A program made the position numbers and the translations under genes. This document shows, one piece after another, positions 27,644 through 35,456 of a stretch of 53,526 bases of DNA. The stretch comes from Alphaproteobacteria bacterium (GTDB lineage: Bacteria > Pseudomonadota > Alphaproteobacteria > UBA9219 > RGZA01): positions 1-53,526 of the forward strand of contig JANQEX010000030.1 of the NCBI GenBank assembly GCA_028278105.1. Direction: 5' to 3'. Every line of letters begins with the position of its first letter. Positions within the stretch are counted from its first letter, which is position 1. The notes under the pieces were generated by a model. The model was not told the DNA's origin, did not search any database, and saw nothing but the letters and a program-made list of their open reading frames with translations.

Positions 27644-28938
27644 GCACCCTGTTTTCGGCCCAGGCCCCCCGCCCGCTCGCCGACCGGCTGCGGCCGGAAA
27701 GGCTGGAAGAGGTGGTGGGCCAGGACCATCTTTTAAAGGACGATGGCCCCATCGCCCGCATGGTGGCGGCGGGCCGCCTGGCCTCGCTTATTTTCTGGGG
27801 ACCGCCCGGCAGCGGCAAGACGACGCTGGCGCGGCTTCTGGGCGAAGCGGCCGGCCTGACCTTCGAGCCGGTTTCGGCCGTGGCTTCGGGCGTGGCGGAG
27901 TTGCGCCGCGTGTTCGAAGCGGCGTCAAGACGCCGCGAGGCCGGGCGGGGCACGCTGCTGTTTGTTGATGAAATCCACCGTTTCAACCGCGCCCAGCAGG
28001 ACGCCTTTCTGCCCCATGTGGAAAGCGGCGTGGTGACGCTGGTGGGGGCCACCACCGAAAATCCTTCGTTCGAGATCAATGGGGCTCTTTTGTCGCGTTG
28101 CCAGGTCCTGGTGCTGAACCGGCTGGAGGACGCCGCGCTGGAAATCCTTTTGAAGCGGGCGGAGGAGGATGCGGGCAAGCCCCTGCCGCTGGAGAGTGAG
28201 GCGCGCGCCGCGCTGAAAGCCCTGGCCGATGGCGACGGGCGCTATCTTCTTGCGCTGTGCGAGGATTTGCTCTCCTCGCCGCCGCCGGAGCCTCTGGATT
28301 CCAGGGGCCTTGCGGCGCGCATGCAAAAGCGCGCCCCGCTTTACGACAAGGCGCAGGAAAGCCATTACAATCTTGTCAGCGCCCTGCACAAGGCCCTGCG
28401 CGGCAGCGACGTGGACGGCGCGCTGTACTGGTTCGCGCGCATGATCGCGGGCGGCGAGGACCCGCATTACATCGCCCGGCGCATGCTGCGTTTTGCCAGC
28501 GAGGATGTGGGCATGGCCGATCCCGGCATCGTTGTGCGCACCCTGGCCGCCTGGCAGGGCTATGAGCGCCTCGGCGCGCCGGAAGGGGAGTTGCTGCTGG
28601 CGCAAAGCGTGGTCGATCTGGCCCGCGCGCCGAAATCAAACGCCTGCTATGCGGCCTATGGCGCGGCCATGCGCGCCGCGAAGGAAAGCGGCTCGCTGAT
28701 GCCGCCGCGCCACGCGGTCAACGCGCCCACGCGGCTGATGGCCGAAATGGGCTATGCGGAAGGCTATGAATATGACCACGATGCCGCGGAGGGCTTTGCC
28801 GGCCTGTCCTACTTTCCCGAAGGCATGCGGCGGCGGCAATTCTACCGCCCCACGGACCGGGGACGGGAGAAAGAGATCGGGGCCTATCTGGAATATTTGG
28901 AGGAGATAAGGAGGGGAAGAGGGAAAAGTGAAGAGTGA
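27640..28938 (+). CDS. rarA: Replication-associated recombination ATPase RarA (MgsA)
   Basis: RarA is an AAA+ ATPase related to clamp loaders and acts at stalled replication forks. From the GTG at 27640 the protein has RPLADRLRPERLEEVVGQDHLL, P-loop GPPGSGKTTLA, Walker B LFVDEIHRFN, ATTENPSFE sensor, and the C-terminal MgsA domain YDKAQESHYNLVSALHKALRGSD (landmark ESHYNLVSALHKALRGSD). The final KSEE comes from the AGTGAAR repeat that follows. GTG is chosen because it overlaps the degP stop and gives the canonical N terminus. Confidence 0.95.
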   Translation: MSTLFSAQAPRPLADRLRPERLEEVVGQDHLLKDDGPIARMVAAGRLASLIFWGPPGSGKTTLARLLGEAAGLTFEPVSAVASGVAELRRVFEAASRRREAGRGTLLFVDEIHRFNRAQQDAFLPHVESGVVTLVGATTENPSFEINGALLSRCQVLVLNRLEDAALEILLKRAEEDAGKPLPLESEARAALKALADGDGRYLLALCEDLLSSPPPEPLDSRGLAARMQKRAPLYDKAQESHYNLVSALHKALRGSDVDGALYWFARMIAGGEDPHYIARRMLRFASEDVGMADPGIVVRTLAAWQGYERLGAPEGELLLAQSVVDLARAPKSNACYAAYGAAMRAAKESGSLMPPRHAVNAPTRLMAEMGYAEGYEYDHDAAEGFAGLSYFPEGMRRRQFYRPTDRGREKEIGAYLEYLEEIRRGRGKSEE

Positions 28939-29561
28939 AGGGTGAAGGGTGAAAAAAGCGTCATCCCGGACATCGCCGCAGGCGATGATCCGGGACCTCT
29001 TCCCCATAGTGGCCTGAGATTCCGGGTCATGGCTCGTGCCCGCTCGCCATGCCCGGAATGACGGCTTTGGAGGAGCGGAAAGTGAAGGGTGAAGGGTGAA
29101 AAAAATGGGCGTCATCCTGGAAAACGCGCGAAGCGCGTTTATCCAGGACCTCTTTCCCTTAAAAGCACAAGATTCCGGGTCATGGCTCGCGCCCGCTCGC
29201 CATGCCCGGAATGACGGCTTTGGAGGAGCGGAAAGTGAAGGGTGAAGAGTGAAAAAAATGGGCGTCATCCCGGACATCGCCGCAGGCGATGATCCGGGAC
29301 CTCTTCCCCATAGTGGCAAAAGATTCCGGGTCATGGCTCGCCTCTGCTCGCCATGCCCGGAATGACGGCTTTGGGGGAGTGAAAAGTGAAGGGTGAAGAG
29401 TGAAAAAAATGGGCGTCATCCCGGACATCGCCGCAGGCGGTTATCCGGGACCTCTTTTCCATAGTGGCAAAAGATTCCGGGTCATGGCTCGCATCCGCTC
29501 GCCATGCCCGGAATGACGGTCTTTTTTCACTTTTCACCCTTCACTCTTCACTTTTCACTGT
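28925..29561 (+). repeat. Four tandem copies of a ~152-bp palindromic repeat
   Basis: GCGTCATCC landmarks at 28958, 29109, 29262 and 29413 show periods of 151, 153 and 151 bp. Each unit starts with AGTGAAG/GGTGAAG heptamers, then a palindrome TCCCGGACATCGCC/GGCGATGATCCGGGA, a variable ACCTCTTCCCCATAGTGG segment, and a second palindrome ATTCCGGGTCATGGC/GCCATGCCCGGAAT. Copy 2 has the first palindrome replaced by CCTGGAAAACGCGC...GCGCGTTTATCCAGG. The array closes with an inverted heptamer run TTTTCACCCTTCACTC at about 29530-29561. No gene is in 28939-29586. Confidence 0.9.
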
Positions 29562-29586
29562 CCTTTGTTCCCTCTAGACTGCCCCC

Positions 29587-31149
29587 ATGAAAAACAAAGG
29601 CGGCATCGTTATCATCGGCGCGGGCATCGGGGGGCTGGCAACGGCTCTCAGGCTTGCGCCCATGCCGGTCACGCTCGTGGCCGGCGCGCCGATGGGCCAG
29701 AACAATTCAAGCTCCTGGGCGCAGGGCGGCATCGCCGCCGCCCTTGGCAAGGGCGACAGCGCCGAAGCCCATGCCGAAGACACGATTGCCGCCGGCGGCG
29801 GGCTCGTGGATCGCGCGCGCGCCCTGCATCTGGCGCGGAACGGAAAAAGGCAGATCGACTGGCTGACGGAACTGGGCGCGCCTTTTGACCGGGACGATCA
29901 GGGCAATCCCGTCCTGGGGCGCGAGGCGGCGCACCGGGTCAACCGCATCGTCCACGCGGATGGCGACGGCACCGGCGCGGTGGTGATGAATACCCTTATC
30001 CGCCATGCCCGCGCCACGCCCTCCATCGATTTTCTTCCCGGCTGGCAGGCGCTGGATCTTGACGTGGCGGAGGGGCGCGCGCGGGCGGTGATTCTGGCGG
30101 GCCCCAAGAAATTCGCCCGCCTGCCCTGCACGGCCATCGTGCTGGCCACCGGCGGTCTGGGACAGCTTTTTTCCTGCACCACCAACCCGCCGGCGGCCTG
30201 TGGCGACGGGCTGGCGATGGCGGTCCGCGCGGGCGCCCGCCTTGCCGACCTGGAATTCGTGCAGTTTCATCCGACCGCCCTTGCCACGGGCCGCGATCCC
30301 TTGCCCTTGCTGACCGAGGCGTTGCGCGGCGACGGCGCGGCGCTGGTCAATGCCGAGGGCGAACGCTTCATGGAAGGCGAGCATGCGCAGGCCGAGCTGG
30401 CGCCGCGCGACGTGGTCGCCCGCGCCATCTGGCGCCAGTTGCAGGAAGGCCGGAAGCCGGCGCTGGACACCCGTGAAATCTTTCGCAAGAAGCGGAACCG
30501 TTTCCCCCTGATCCGCGCCATTTGCGTTGAAGCGGGGTTTGATCCCGCGCAGGATCTTCTGCCCGTAGCCCCCGCCGCGCATTACGCCATGGGCGGCGTG
30601 GCGGTCGATGAAAAAGGCCGCGGCAGTCTTGACGGGCTTTATGCCTGCGGCGAGGTGGCCTGTACCTTCGTGCATGGGGCCAACCGCCTGGCCAGCAATT
30701 CCCTGCTGGAGGCGCTGGTGTATGCCGAAGCCATCGCCGCCGATCTTGCGCAGGACGGGGCCGGCGCGCCAGCGGGTCTGGAAGACTGTCCCGGCCTGTC
30801 CCAGGGCATGGAAGCCGGAAAAGAGCCTATTCTTCGCGCCCAGCTCCGGCAGCTCATGTATGACCGCCTGGGCCTCGTGCGCGACGAGGAAGGCATGCGC
30901 GAGGCGCTCCGGCAACTGGCCGGGTTCGCGGGCGCGATTCCGCCGCGCACGCCCCTGGCCGCGCATGTGCTGGTGGCGTCGATGATCGCGCTTTCGGCGC
31001 TGCGGCGGCCGGAAAGCCGCGGCGCCCATTTCCGTCTCGACCATCCGAAACCGGAGGAAGAGGCGCGCCACAGTTTCTACACGCTTGATTCCTTCCGCGC
31101 CGCCGCGGCCGGGGAATTGGGCCGTCCCTGGCCCGGGGCCGGGATATGA
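29587..31149 (+). CDS. nadB: L-aspartate oxidase
   Basis: NadB oxidises L-aspartate to iminoaspartate with FAD, the first step of de novo NAD synthesis. The 520-residue protein has the N-terminal FAD motif GAGIGGLATALRLAP, SSSWAQGGIAAALG, the HxxxRI region AAHRVNRIVHADGDGTG, EFVQFHPTAL, and LGHAMGGVAVDE-like AAHYAMGGVAVDEKG with ACGEVACTFVHGANRLASNSLLE. nadC follows with an ATGA overlap. No nadA is next to it. Confidence 0.95.
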   Translation: MKNKGGIVIIGAGIGGLATALRLAPMPVTLVAGAPMGQNNSSSWAQGGIAAALGKGDSAEAHAEDTIAAGGGLVDRARALHLARNGKRQIDWLTELGAPFDRDDQGNPVLGREAAHRVNRIVHADGDGTGAVVMNTLIRHARATPSIDFLPGWQALDLDVAEGRARAVILAGPKKFARLPCTAIVLATGGLGQLFSCTTNPPAACGDGLAMAVRAGARLADLEFVQFHPTALATGRDPLPLLTEALRGDGAALVNAEGERFMEGEHAQAELAPRDVVARAIWRQLQEGRKPALDTREIFRKKRNRFPLIRAICVEAGFDPAQDLLPVAPAAHYAMGGVAVDEKGRGSLDGLYACGEVACTFVHGANRLASNSLLEALVYAEAIAADLAQDGAGAPAGLEDCPGLSQGMEAGKEPILRAQLRQLMYDRLGLVRDEEGMREALRQLAGFAGAIPPRTPLAAHVLVASMIALSALRRPESRGAHFRLDHPKPEEEARHSFYTLDSFRAAAAGELGRPWPGAGI

Positions 31150-32021
31150 GTGGCCGGAAAACGGATTTCCTGAGCCTGAATTCCAAAGACCTCCCGTCCG
31201 CCGAACTGGAAAAGATCGTTCGCGCCGCGCTTGCGGAAGACTGGGGCGCGCGGGGCGATATCACCAGCCGGGCGGCGGTCGATCCCGCCTCAAGCCGCGC
31301 GGCCCGTCTTGTCAGCCGCGCCGGAGGGGTGGTGTGCGGCCTGGAATGCGCGCGCCTTGCTTTTTTCCTGAGCGATCCGGCCCTTGTCTTCAAGGCCGAA
31401 AAAAAGGACGGCGACGCCGTCCGTCCCGGCGATGCCGTGGCGCGCGTTTCAGGGCCCGTCCCTGGCCTTTTGAAGGCCGAGCGCGTGGCGCTGAATTTCA
31501 TGACGCATCTTTCGGGCGTCGCGTCGCTGACCCGGAAATTCGTCGACGCCGTCGCGGGCACGGGGGCGGTGATCGTCTGCACGCGCAAGACCCTGCCGGG
31601 GCTGCGGGCCTTGCAGAAATACGCGGTGCGCATGGGAGGGGGCCTGAACCATCGTTTCACGCTGGATCAGTCGGTACTCATCAAGGACAACCACATCGCG
31701 GCTTCGGGAGGCATCGCCCAGGCCGTGGCGAAGGTCCGCGGTCTTCCCGGTTATGCGGGCCGCGTGGAGGTGGAATGCGACACGCGGGCGCAGGTGGAGG
31801 AAGCGCTTTCGGCGAAAGCCGATATCATCATGCTGGATAATTTTTCGCCGGACGAGGTAAGGGCGGCGGCGGCGCTTGCCGCCGGACGGGCGGTGATCGA
31901 GGTGTCGGGCGGCGTGACCCTTTCCAATGTCCGCGCCCATGCCGAGGCCGGGGCGGAGATGATCGCCGTCGGCGCGCTGACCCACAGCGCGCCGTCTCTT
32001 GACCTTGGCCTTGATTTTTAG
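31146..32021 (+). CDS. nadC: Nicotinate-nucleotide pyrophosphorylase (quinolinate PRTase)
   Basis: NadC converts quinolinate and PRPP to nicotinate mononucleotide. The 291-residue product has EDWGARGDITSRA, LNFMTHLSGVASLT, CTRKTLPGLRALQKYAVRMGGGLNHR (landmark TRKTLPGLR), ILIKDNHIA-like VLIKDNHIAASGG, VEVECDT and the EVSGGV active-site loop. The start shares ATGA with the nadB stop, so the two are co-translated. Confidence 0.96.
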   Translation: MSGRKTDFLSLNSKDLPSAELEKIVRAALAEDWGARGDITSRAAVDPASSRAARLVSRAGGVVCGLECARLAFFLSDPALVFKAEKKDGDAVRPGDAVARVSGPVPGLLKAERVALNFMTHLSGVASLTRKFVDAVAGTGAVIVCTRKTLPGLRALQKYAVRMGGGLNHRFTLDQSVLIKDNHIAASGGIAQAVAKVRGLPGYAGRVEVECDTRAQVEEALSAKADIIMLDNFSPDEVRAAAALAAGRAVIEVSGGVTLSNVRAHAEAGAEMIAVGALTHSAPSLDLGLDF

Positions 32022-32246
32022 GGTAATTTTTCAAGGCAAGCATCATACCGGAATCGAACCGGTTTAAGGGATGTCGCCGAGTCGCGCCGGGTTTGCAACG
32101 CCGGAAAATATGCGGCGGCCATTCCAAAAAGGCGGCTCCCTGCTGTTAAGCGTTTGTCAACTTTAACGCTCCTTAATGATTCATTGCCGTAACAGGATTG
32201 CGAATCAGCCCGGCGGCTGAGGCGCGTCTTATCCCAGGTCGCTGCA
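32022..32246 (+). other. Spacer upstream of the pilus operon
   Basis: No gene is seen. On the minus strand at about 32046-32062 there is a perfect tRNA T-arm shape (ACCGG, loop TTCGATT, CCGGT), but no acceptor stem or CCA, so it is at most a tRNA remnant. AT-rich 32144-32190 holds TTAAGCGTTTGTCAAC and TTAACGCTCCTTAA, which resemble CtrA sites (TTAA-N7-TTAA) with one mismatch or 6-bp spacing, and TTGTCA at 32154 as a weak -35. The pilus operon promoter is probably here. Confidence 0.4.
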
Positions 32247-33974
32247 ATGAATCCGTCGCGTCAGGTTCATACCGAAGGAAAGCCCGCCTTCCGGCGGCCG
32301 GCCGTTCGCGGCCTGTGCGCGCTTTTGCTGTGCGGATTTTTGTGCGGCTGCACCTATACGGGCCCCGGCATCGATCCGCCGGAATATGTGCGCGAGCGCA
32401 AGGTAAAGATCGACGACATTCCCGGCCGCAAGGAGACCGTGCGCGGCACCGAAGACCCGCCCATCGTCACCCTGCAACTCGGCTCCGCGCTCAAGCCCCA
32501 GCGCCTGCGCGCCACGGACGACCTGCCAGCGGCCGTCACGGTCGGCAACACGAACCTCAACAACGTGCCGGTCACGATTGCCTTGCAGGCCGTGCTGGCG
32601 GACACCGACGTCACGCTGCTGTGGGACAAGGCCGAGTTGCAGGACCACACGGTCACCCTCATGAACCTGAAAGGCCCGCTTCCCAGGGTGGTGGACCGCA
32701 TTTGCCGCGCCGCCAAGCTGCTCTGCGCCTACCGCAACGGGGCGCTGGAACTGATGGAGGAGGACACCTTCGTGGTCGAGCTTCCCGCCGTGCCCATGCC
32801 GGTCGGCGGCGGCACAAGCACGGCCAACGACACCATCACCGAGACCATTCAGGCCCTGATCGGCGGGAAGTTCAAGGTCGACAAGACCGGCGGGAACCTT
32901 ATCTACACCACCGATTCCGACGGGTCGGAGCGGGTGCAAAGCTACCTCACCCAGTTGCGCAACGGGCGGCCGCTGATCGTGCTGCAGCTTTATATCTGGC
33001 AGGTCACGCTGGACGACAGCCAGCAGCTTGGCATCAACTGGTCGCAACTGGACGCCAGCAAGTTCGGCGGCCATGTCGAAAACCTCAAGCTAAGCTCCAC
33101 CTCGGCCCTGAAAACCATTTCTTCCGGCTCAGGCGTCAGCCTGGGCGCGGTGTTCACCGGGCTGGTCGACGCCAACGCGCTGCTCGGCTTCCTGTCCACG
33201 CAAGGGCGCGTGCAGAATATCAGCAGCCCGCAGCTTACCTTCGTGTCGGGCACCGGCGCCAAGTTCGAAACCGGCGGCGTGCAGCGCTTCGTCTCGCAGG
33301 TGGGCACGCTGGTCAGTTCCGTTTCCGGCAGCACCAGCAGCACGTCCGGCGTCAGCAACAACACGATTTCCACCGAAGACCTCAAGCTGGGCCTGTCGGT
33401 GGTCGCCACCGGCAGTTATGAAAGCGGCGTGGTCTTCGCCAATCTTGAGATCAAGACCACCGATCTCGTGAAGGTCAACGAAGTCAGCGCGGGCGGCACC
33501 ACGCTGCAACTGCCGCAAACCAACGACCGCACCGTCAACACCGTGCTGCGGGTCCGGCCCGGCGACAACCTGGTGCTGGCCGGCCTGCAAACCTCGACCG
33601 ACACGCGCGCGCGCGACGGCCTGCCGGGCGGCGGCACGGGCGGCACCCTGCCGCTGTTCTCGTCCAACGTGCTGTCCAATTCCGAAACCGTCATCCTGGT
33701 AAAGCCGTCGGTGGTGTTCTTCAGCGACCGCGACCTGCCCGTCACCCGCACGGTCGAGCGCGTGCGCCAAAAGACAAAAGCCGCCGCCGCAGCCGCGGAG
33801 CCGGCGACGCCGGCGCGGCCGGTTGAAAATGTTGCCCTGCCGGCCCATCCCGGCGCCCTTCAGGATGAATTCGGCGCCGTGGTCGAGCTGTTCGAAAATA
33901 TCCACGCGCCCCCCGCGCCGGTCGCGCAGGCGGCATCCGGAACCGGGCTCGCACGTGAGGTGAAGGCCCCATGA
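32247..33974 (+). CDS. PilN-like type IVb pilus secretin lipoprotein
   Basis: Secretins form the outer-membrane pore for type IV pili. This 575-residue protein has a lipoprotein signal with lipobox LCGC and lipid-acceptor C35, an N-terminal domain to about residue 210, and a secretin core with GLAGQT-like sequences: FVSGTGAKFETGGVQRF, VNTVLRVRPGDNLVLAGLQT, and a terminal SETVILVKPSVVF. A Ser/Thr-rich loop (SSVSGSTSSTSGVSNN) lies in the core. The lipobox and gene order match the PilN class of R64-like pili more than the PilQ/GspD classes. A poorly conserved Ala/Pro-rich tail follows the barrel. The next gene overlaps it (ATGA). Confidence 0.88.
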   Translation: MNPSRQVHTEGKPAFRRPAVRGLCALLLCGFLCGCTYTGPGIDPPEYVRERKVKIDDIPGRKETVRGTEDPPIVTLQLGSALKPQRLRATDDLPAAVTVGNTNLNNVPVTIALQAVLADTDVTLLWDKAELQDHTVTLMNLKGPLPRVVDRICRAAKLLCAYRNGALELMEEDTFVVELPAVPMPVGGGTSTANDTITETIQALIGGKFKVDKTGGNLIYTTDSDGSERVQSYLTQLRNGRPLIVLQLYIWQVTLDDSQQLGINWSQLDASKFGGHVENLKLSSTSALKTISSGSGVSLGAVFTGLVDANALLGFLSTQGRVQNISSPQLTFVSGTGAKFETGGVQRFVSQVGTLVSSVSGSTSSTSGVSNNTISTEDLKLGLSVVATGSYESGVVFANLEIKTTDLVKVNEVSAGGTTLQLPQTNDRTVNTVLRVRPGDNLVLAGLQTSTDTRARDGLPGGGTGGTLPLFSSNVLSNSETVILVKPSVVFFSDRDLPVTRTVERVRQKTKAAAAAAEPATPARPVENVALPAHPGALQDEFGAVVELFENIHAPPAPVAQAASGTGLAREVKAP

Positions 33975-35446
33975 TCCCGCGCGGCGCGACATTTGTTGCA
34001 TTTGGACTGACGGCCGTGCTGCTGGCGGCCGCGCCGACGGCGGCGCAAGGCCGCAACGCGTCCTTTATTGATCCTTCGGCGATGCCCGGCAAGGACGGAA
34101 AGAACACGGCCATGATGGCCAGCACCGTGGCGGCCGATCCGCCGCAGACCGACGCCGGCGAAACGCTGGTCAACGTGGCGCGGCGGGTGACGGTGTTTTT
34201 TTTCAACGGGGCGCGCAACGCGGTCCAGCTCAAGCAGCTGACGATCAATGCCGACGGCAATGTGCGCAGCAAGGTCCTGGCCGACGATTGCCGCAGCCTG
34301 CGCACCCTGCCGCCGCTGGACCGGTGCTCGATTGCGATGGAAGTGGTGCCGACCAGTCCGGGCCCGTGGTCGGTCGAGGTGCTTTTGAACCATTCGGGGC
34401 CGGGGCGCATCGCGCGGGGCGAGATCCTCGGCACGACCCTGGGCAAGACCGACGGCCGGGCCGAAGGGCTGACGGTCAGCAAAAAAATCGCCGCCGCGCT
34501 TGAGTTCGGCGACGTCCGGGTGGGCGTGGAAAGCGTGGCGCGCACCATGCTGATTGAGAACGACTCAAGCGACCCGTTGGACATCGACTCCATCGACCTG
34601 GTGGATAACGGCGATTCCAGCCTGCGCCTGCGCGATTCCGGCTGCCAGAGAGGCGACTCGCTCCGGTCCGGGGAATCCTGCCCCATCACCATCATGTGGA
34701 CGCCCCGGCGGCGCGGCAGTATCGCCACCGACCTGATCGTGCATCACAGCGGCAATCTTGGTTTTGTCGTGGTGCCCATCCGTGGCAAGGCGGTGGTTGA
34801 TGAGGAGGGGACGGATGGCGGGTCCGGCTCCGCGTCCCGGACGGATTCCGGATCCTCCGGCGCATCGCTTGTTCCGAAAGGCGGGGGAGAGATGCAGGCG
34901 CGCGTCGCGGGTGCGATCCTGGCGCCGCCGTCCGCGCCCGCGCCGCCATCCGTTTCGGACATCGTCAAAAGCCTGCCGAAAATCAAGGATCACCGGCTTT
35001 CCCGGAACAAAAGCGCCGGGGACGCCACGCCGGGCCCGGCGCTGAGCCTGATCGGCACGGTGAACAACCGCGCCATTCTTGGCAGCGTGGACGGCCAGAC
35101 CTATGTGATCGGCCTCGGCGAGACCGCCGTGATCAATGACGAGGTCGTGGCGCTGCTTCAGCTTGATCCCACCCGCGCGGTTGTCAATATTTCCGGCGCG
35201 CGCCGGGTGCTTGCGCTGCGGCAGGCCCCGACCATACGCAAATCCTCCACCGCCCTTGGCGGCGCGTCATCCAGCCCTTCGGCGAGCAGCACCTCGGAGC
35301 CGCTCGGCACGGTTTCAGCCCCGGAGGCATCTTCAATTTCCGCTCCTCCGGTCACGGCGCCGCCGTCCATGGCCGCGCCGGAAACAAGCCTGCCGCCGCC
35401 TCCCGCCGCGCCGACCCTGAACGGGCTTCCTCCCGGATCAGGCTAG
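33971..35446 (+). CDS. Ig-like/PilP-like periplasmic fusion protein
   Basis: This 491-residue secreted protein has signal peptide FGLTAVLLAAAPTAAQ. It carries two Ig-like (ASH/choice-of-anchor type) beta domains: about 58-170 with Cys in DDCRSL/DRCSI, and about 176-275 with Cys in SGCQRG/ESCPIT, each consistent with one disulfide. After a Ser/Gly linker, residues about 355-418 (LSLIGTVNNRAILGSVDGQTYVIGLGETAV in part) look like the GspC/PilP homology-region domain that links inner-membrane components to the secretin. The end is Pro/Ser-rich. The fusion of Ig-like domains to a PilP-like domain is not a layout I know from other pilus loci. Confidence 0.65.
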   Translation: MIPRGATFVAFGLTAVLLAAAPTAAQGRNASFIDPSAMPGKDGKNTAMMASTVAADPPQTDAGETLVNVARRVTVFFFNGARNAVQLKQLTINADGNVRSKVLADDCRSLRTLPPLDRCSIAMEVVPTSPGPWSVEVLLNHSGPGRIARGEILGTTLGKTDGRAEGLTVSKKIAAALEFGDVRVGVESVARTMLIENDSSDPLDIDSIDLVDNGDSSLRLRDSGCQRGDSLRSGESCPITIMWTPRRRGSIATDLIVHHSGNLGFVVVPIRGKAVVDEEGTDGGSGSASRTDSGSSGASLVPKGGGEMQARVAGAILAPPSAPAPPSVSDIVKSLPKIKDHRLSRNKSAGDATPGPALSLIGTVNNRAILGSVDGQTYVIGLGETAVINDEVVALLQLDPTRAVVNISGARRVLALRQAPTIRKSSTALGGASSSPSASSTSEPLGTVSAPEASSISAPPVTAPPSMAAPETSLPPPPAAPTLNGLPPGSG

Positions 35447-35456
35447 GGGACATGTC

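Noticed and set aside
28925-29561. CRISPR array
   Set aside because: Four ~152-bp units are near-identical with palindromes and have no short repeat plus unique spacer layout; no cas gene is present.
32035-32120. tRNA or tmRNA gene on the minus strand
   Set aside because: Only a T-arm fits; the acceptor stem does not pair and no CCA, anticodon or D arm is found.
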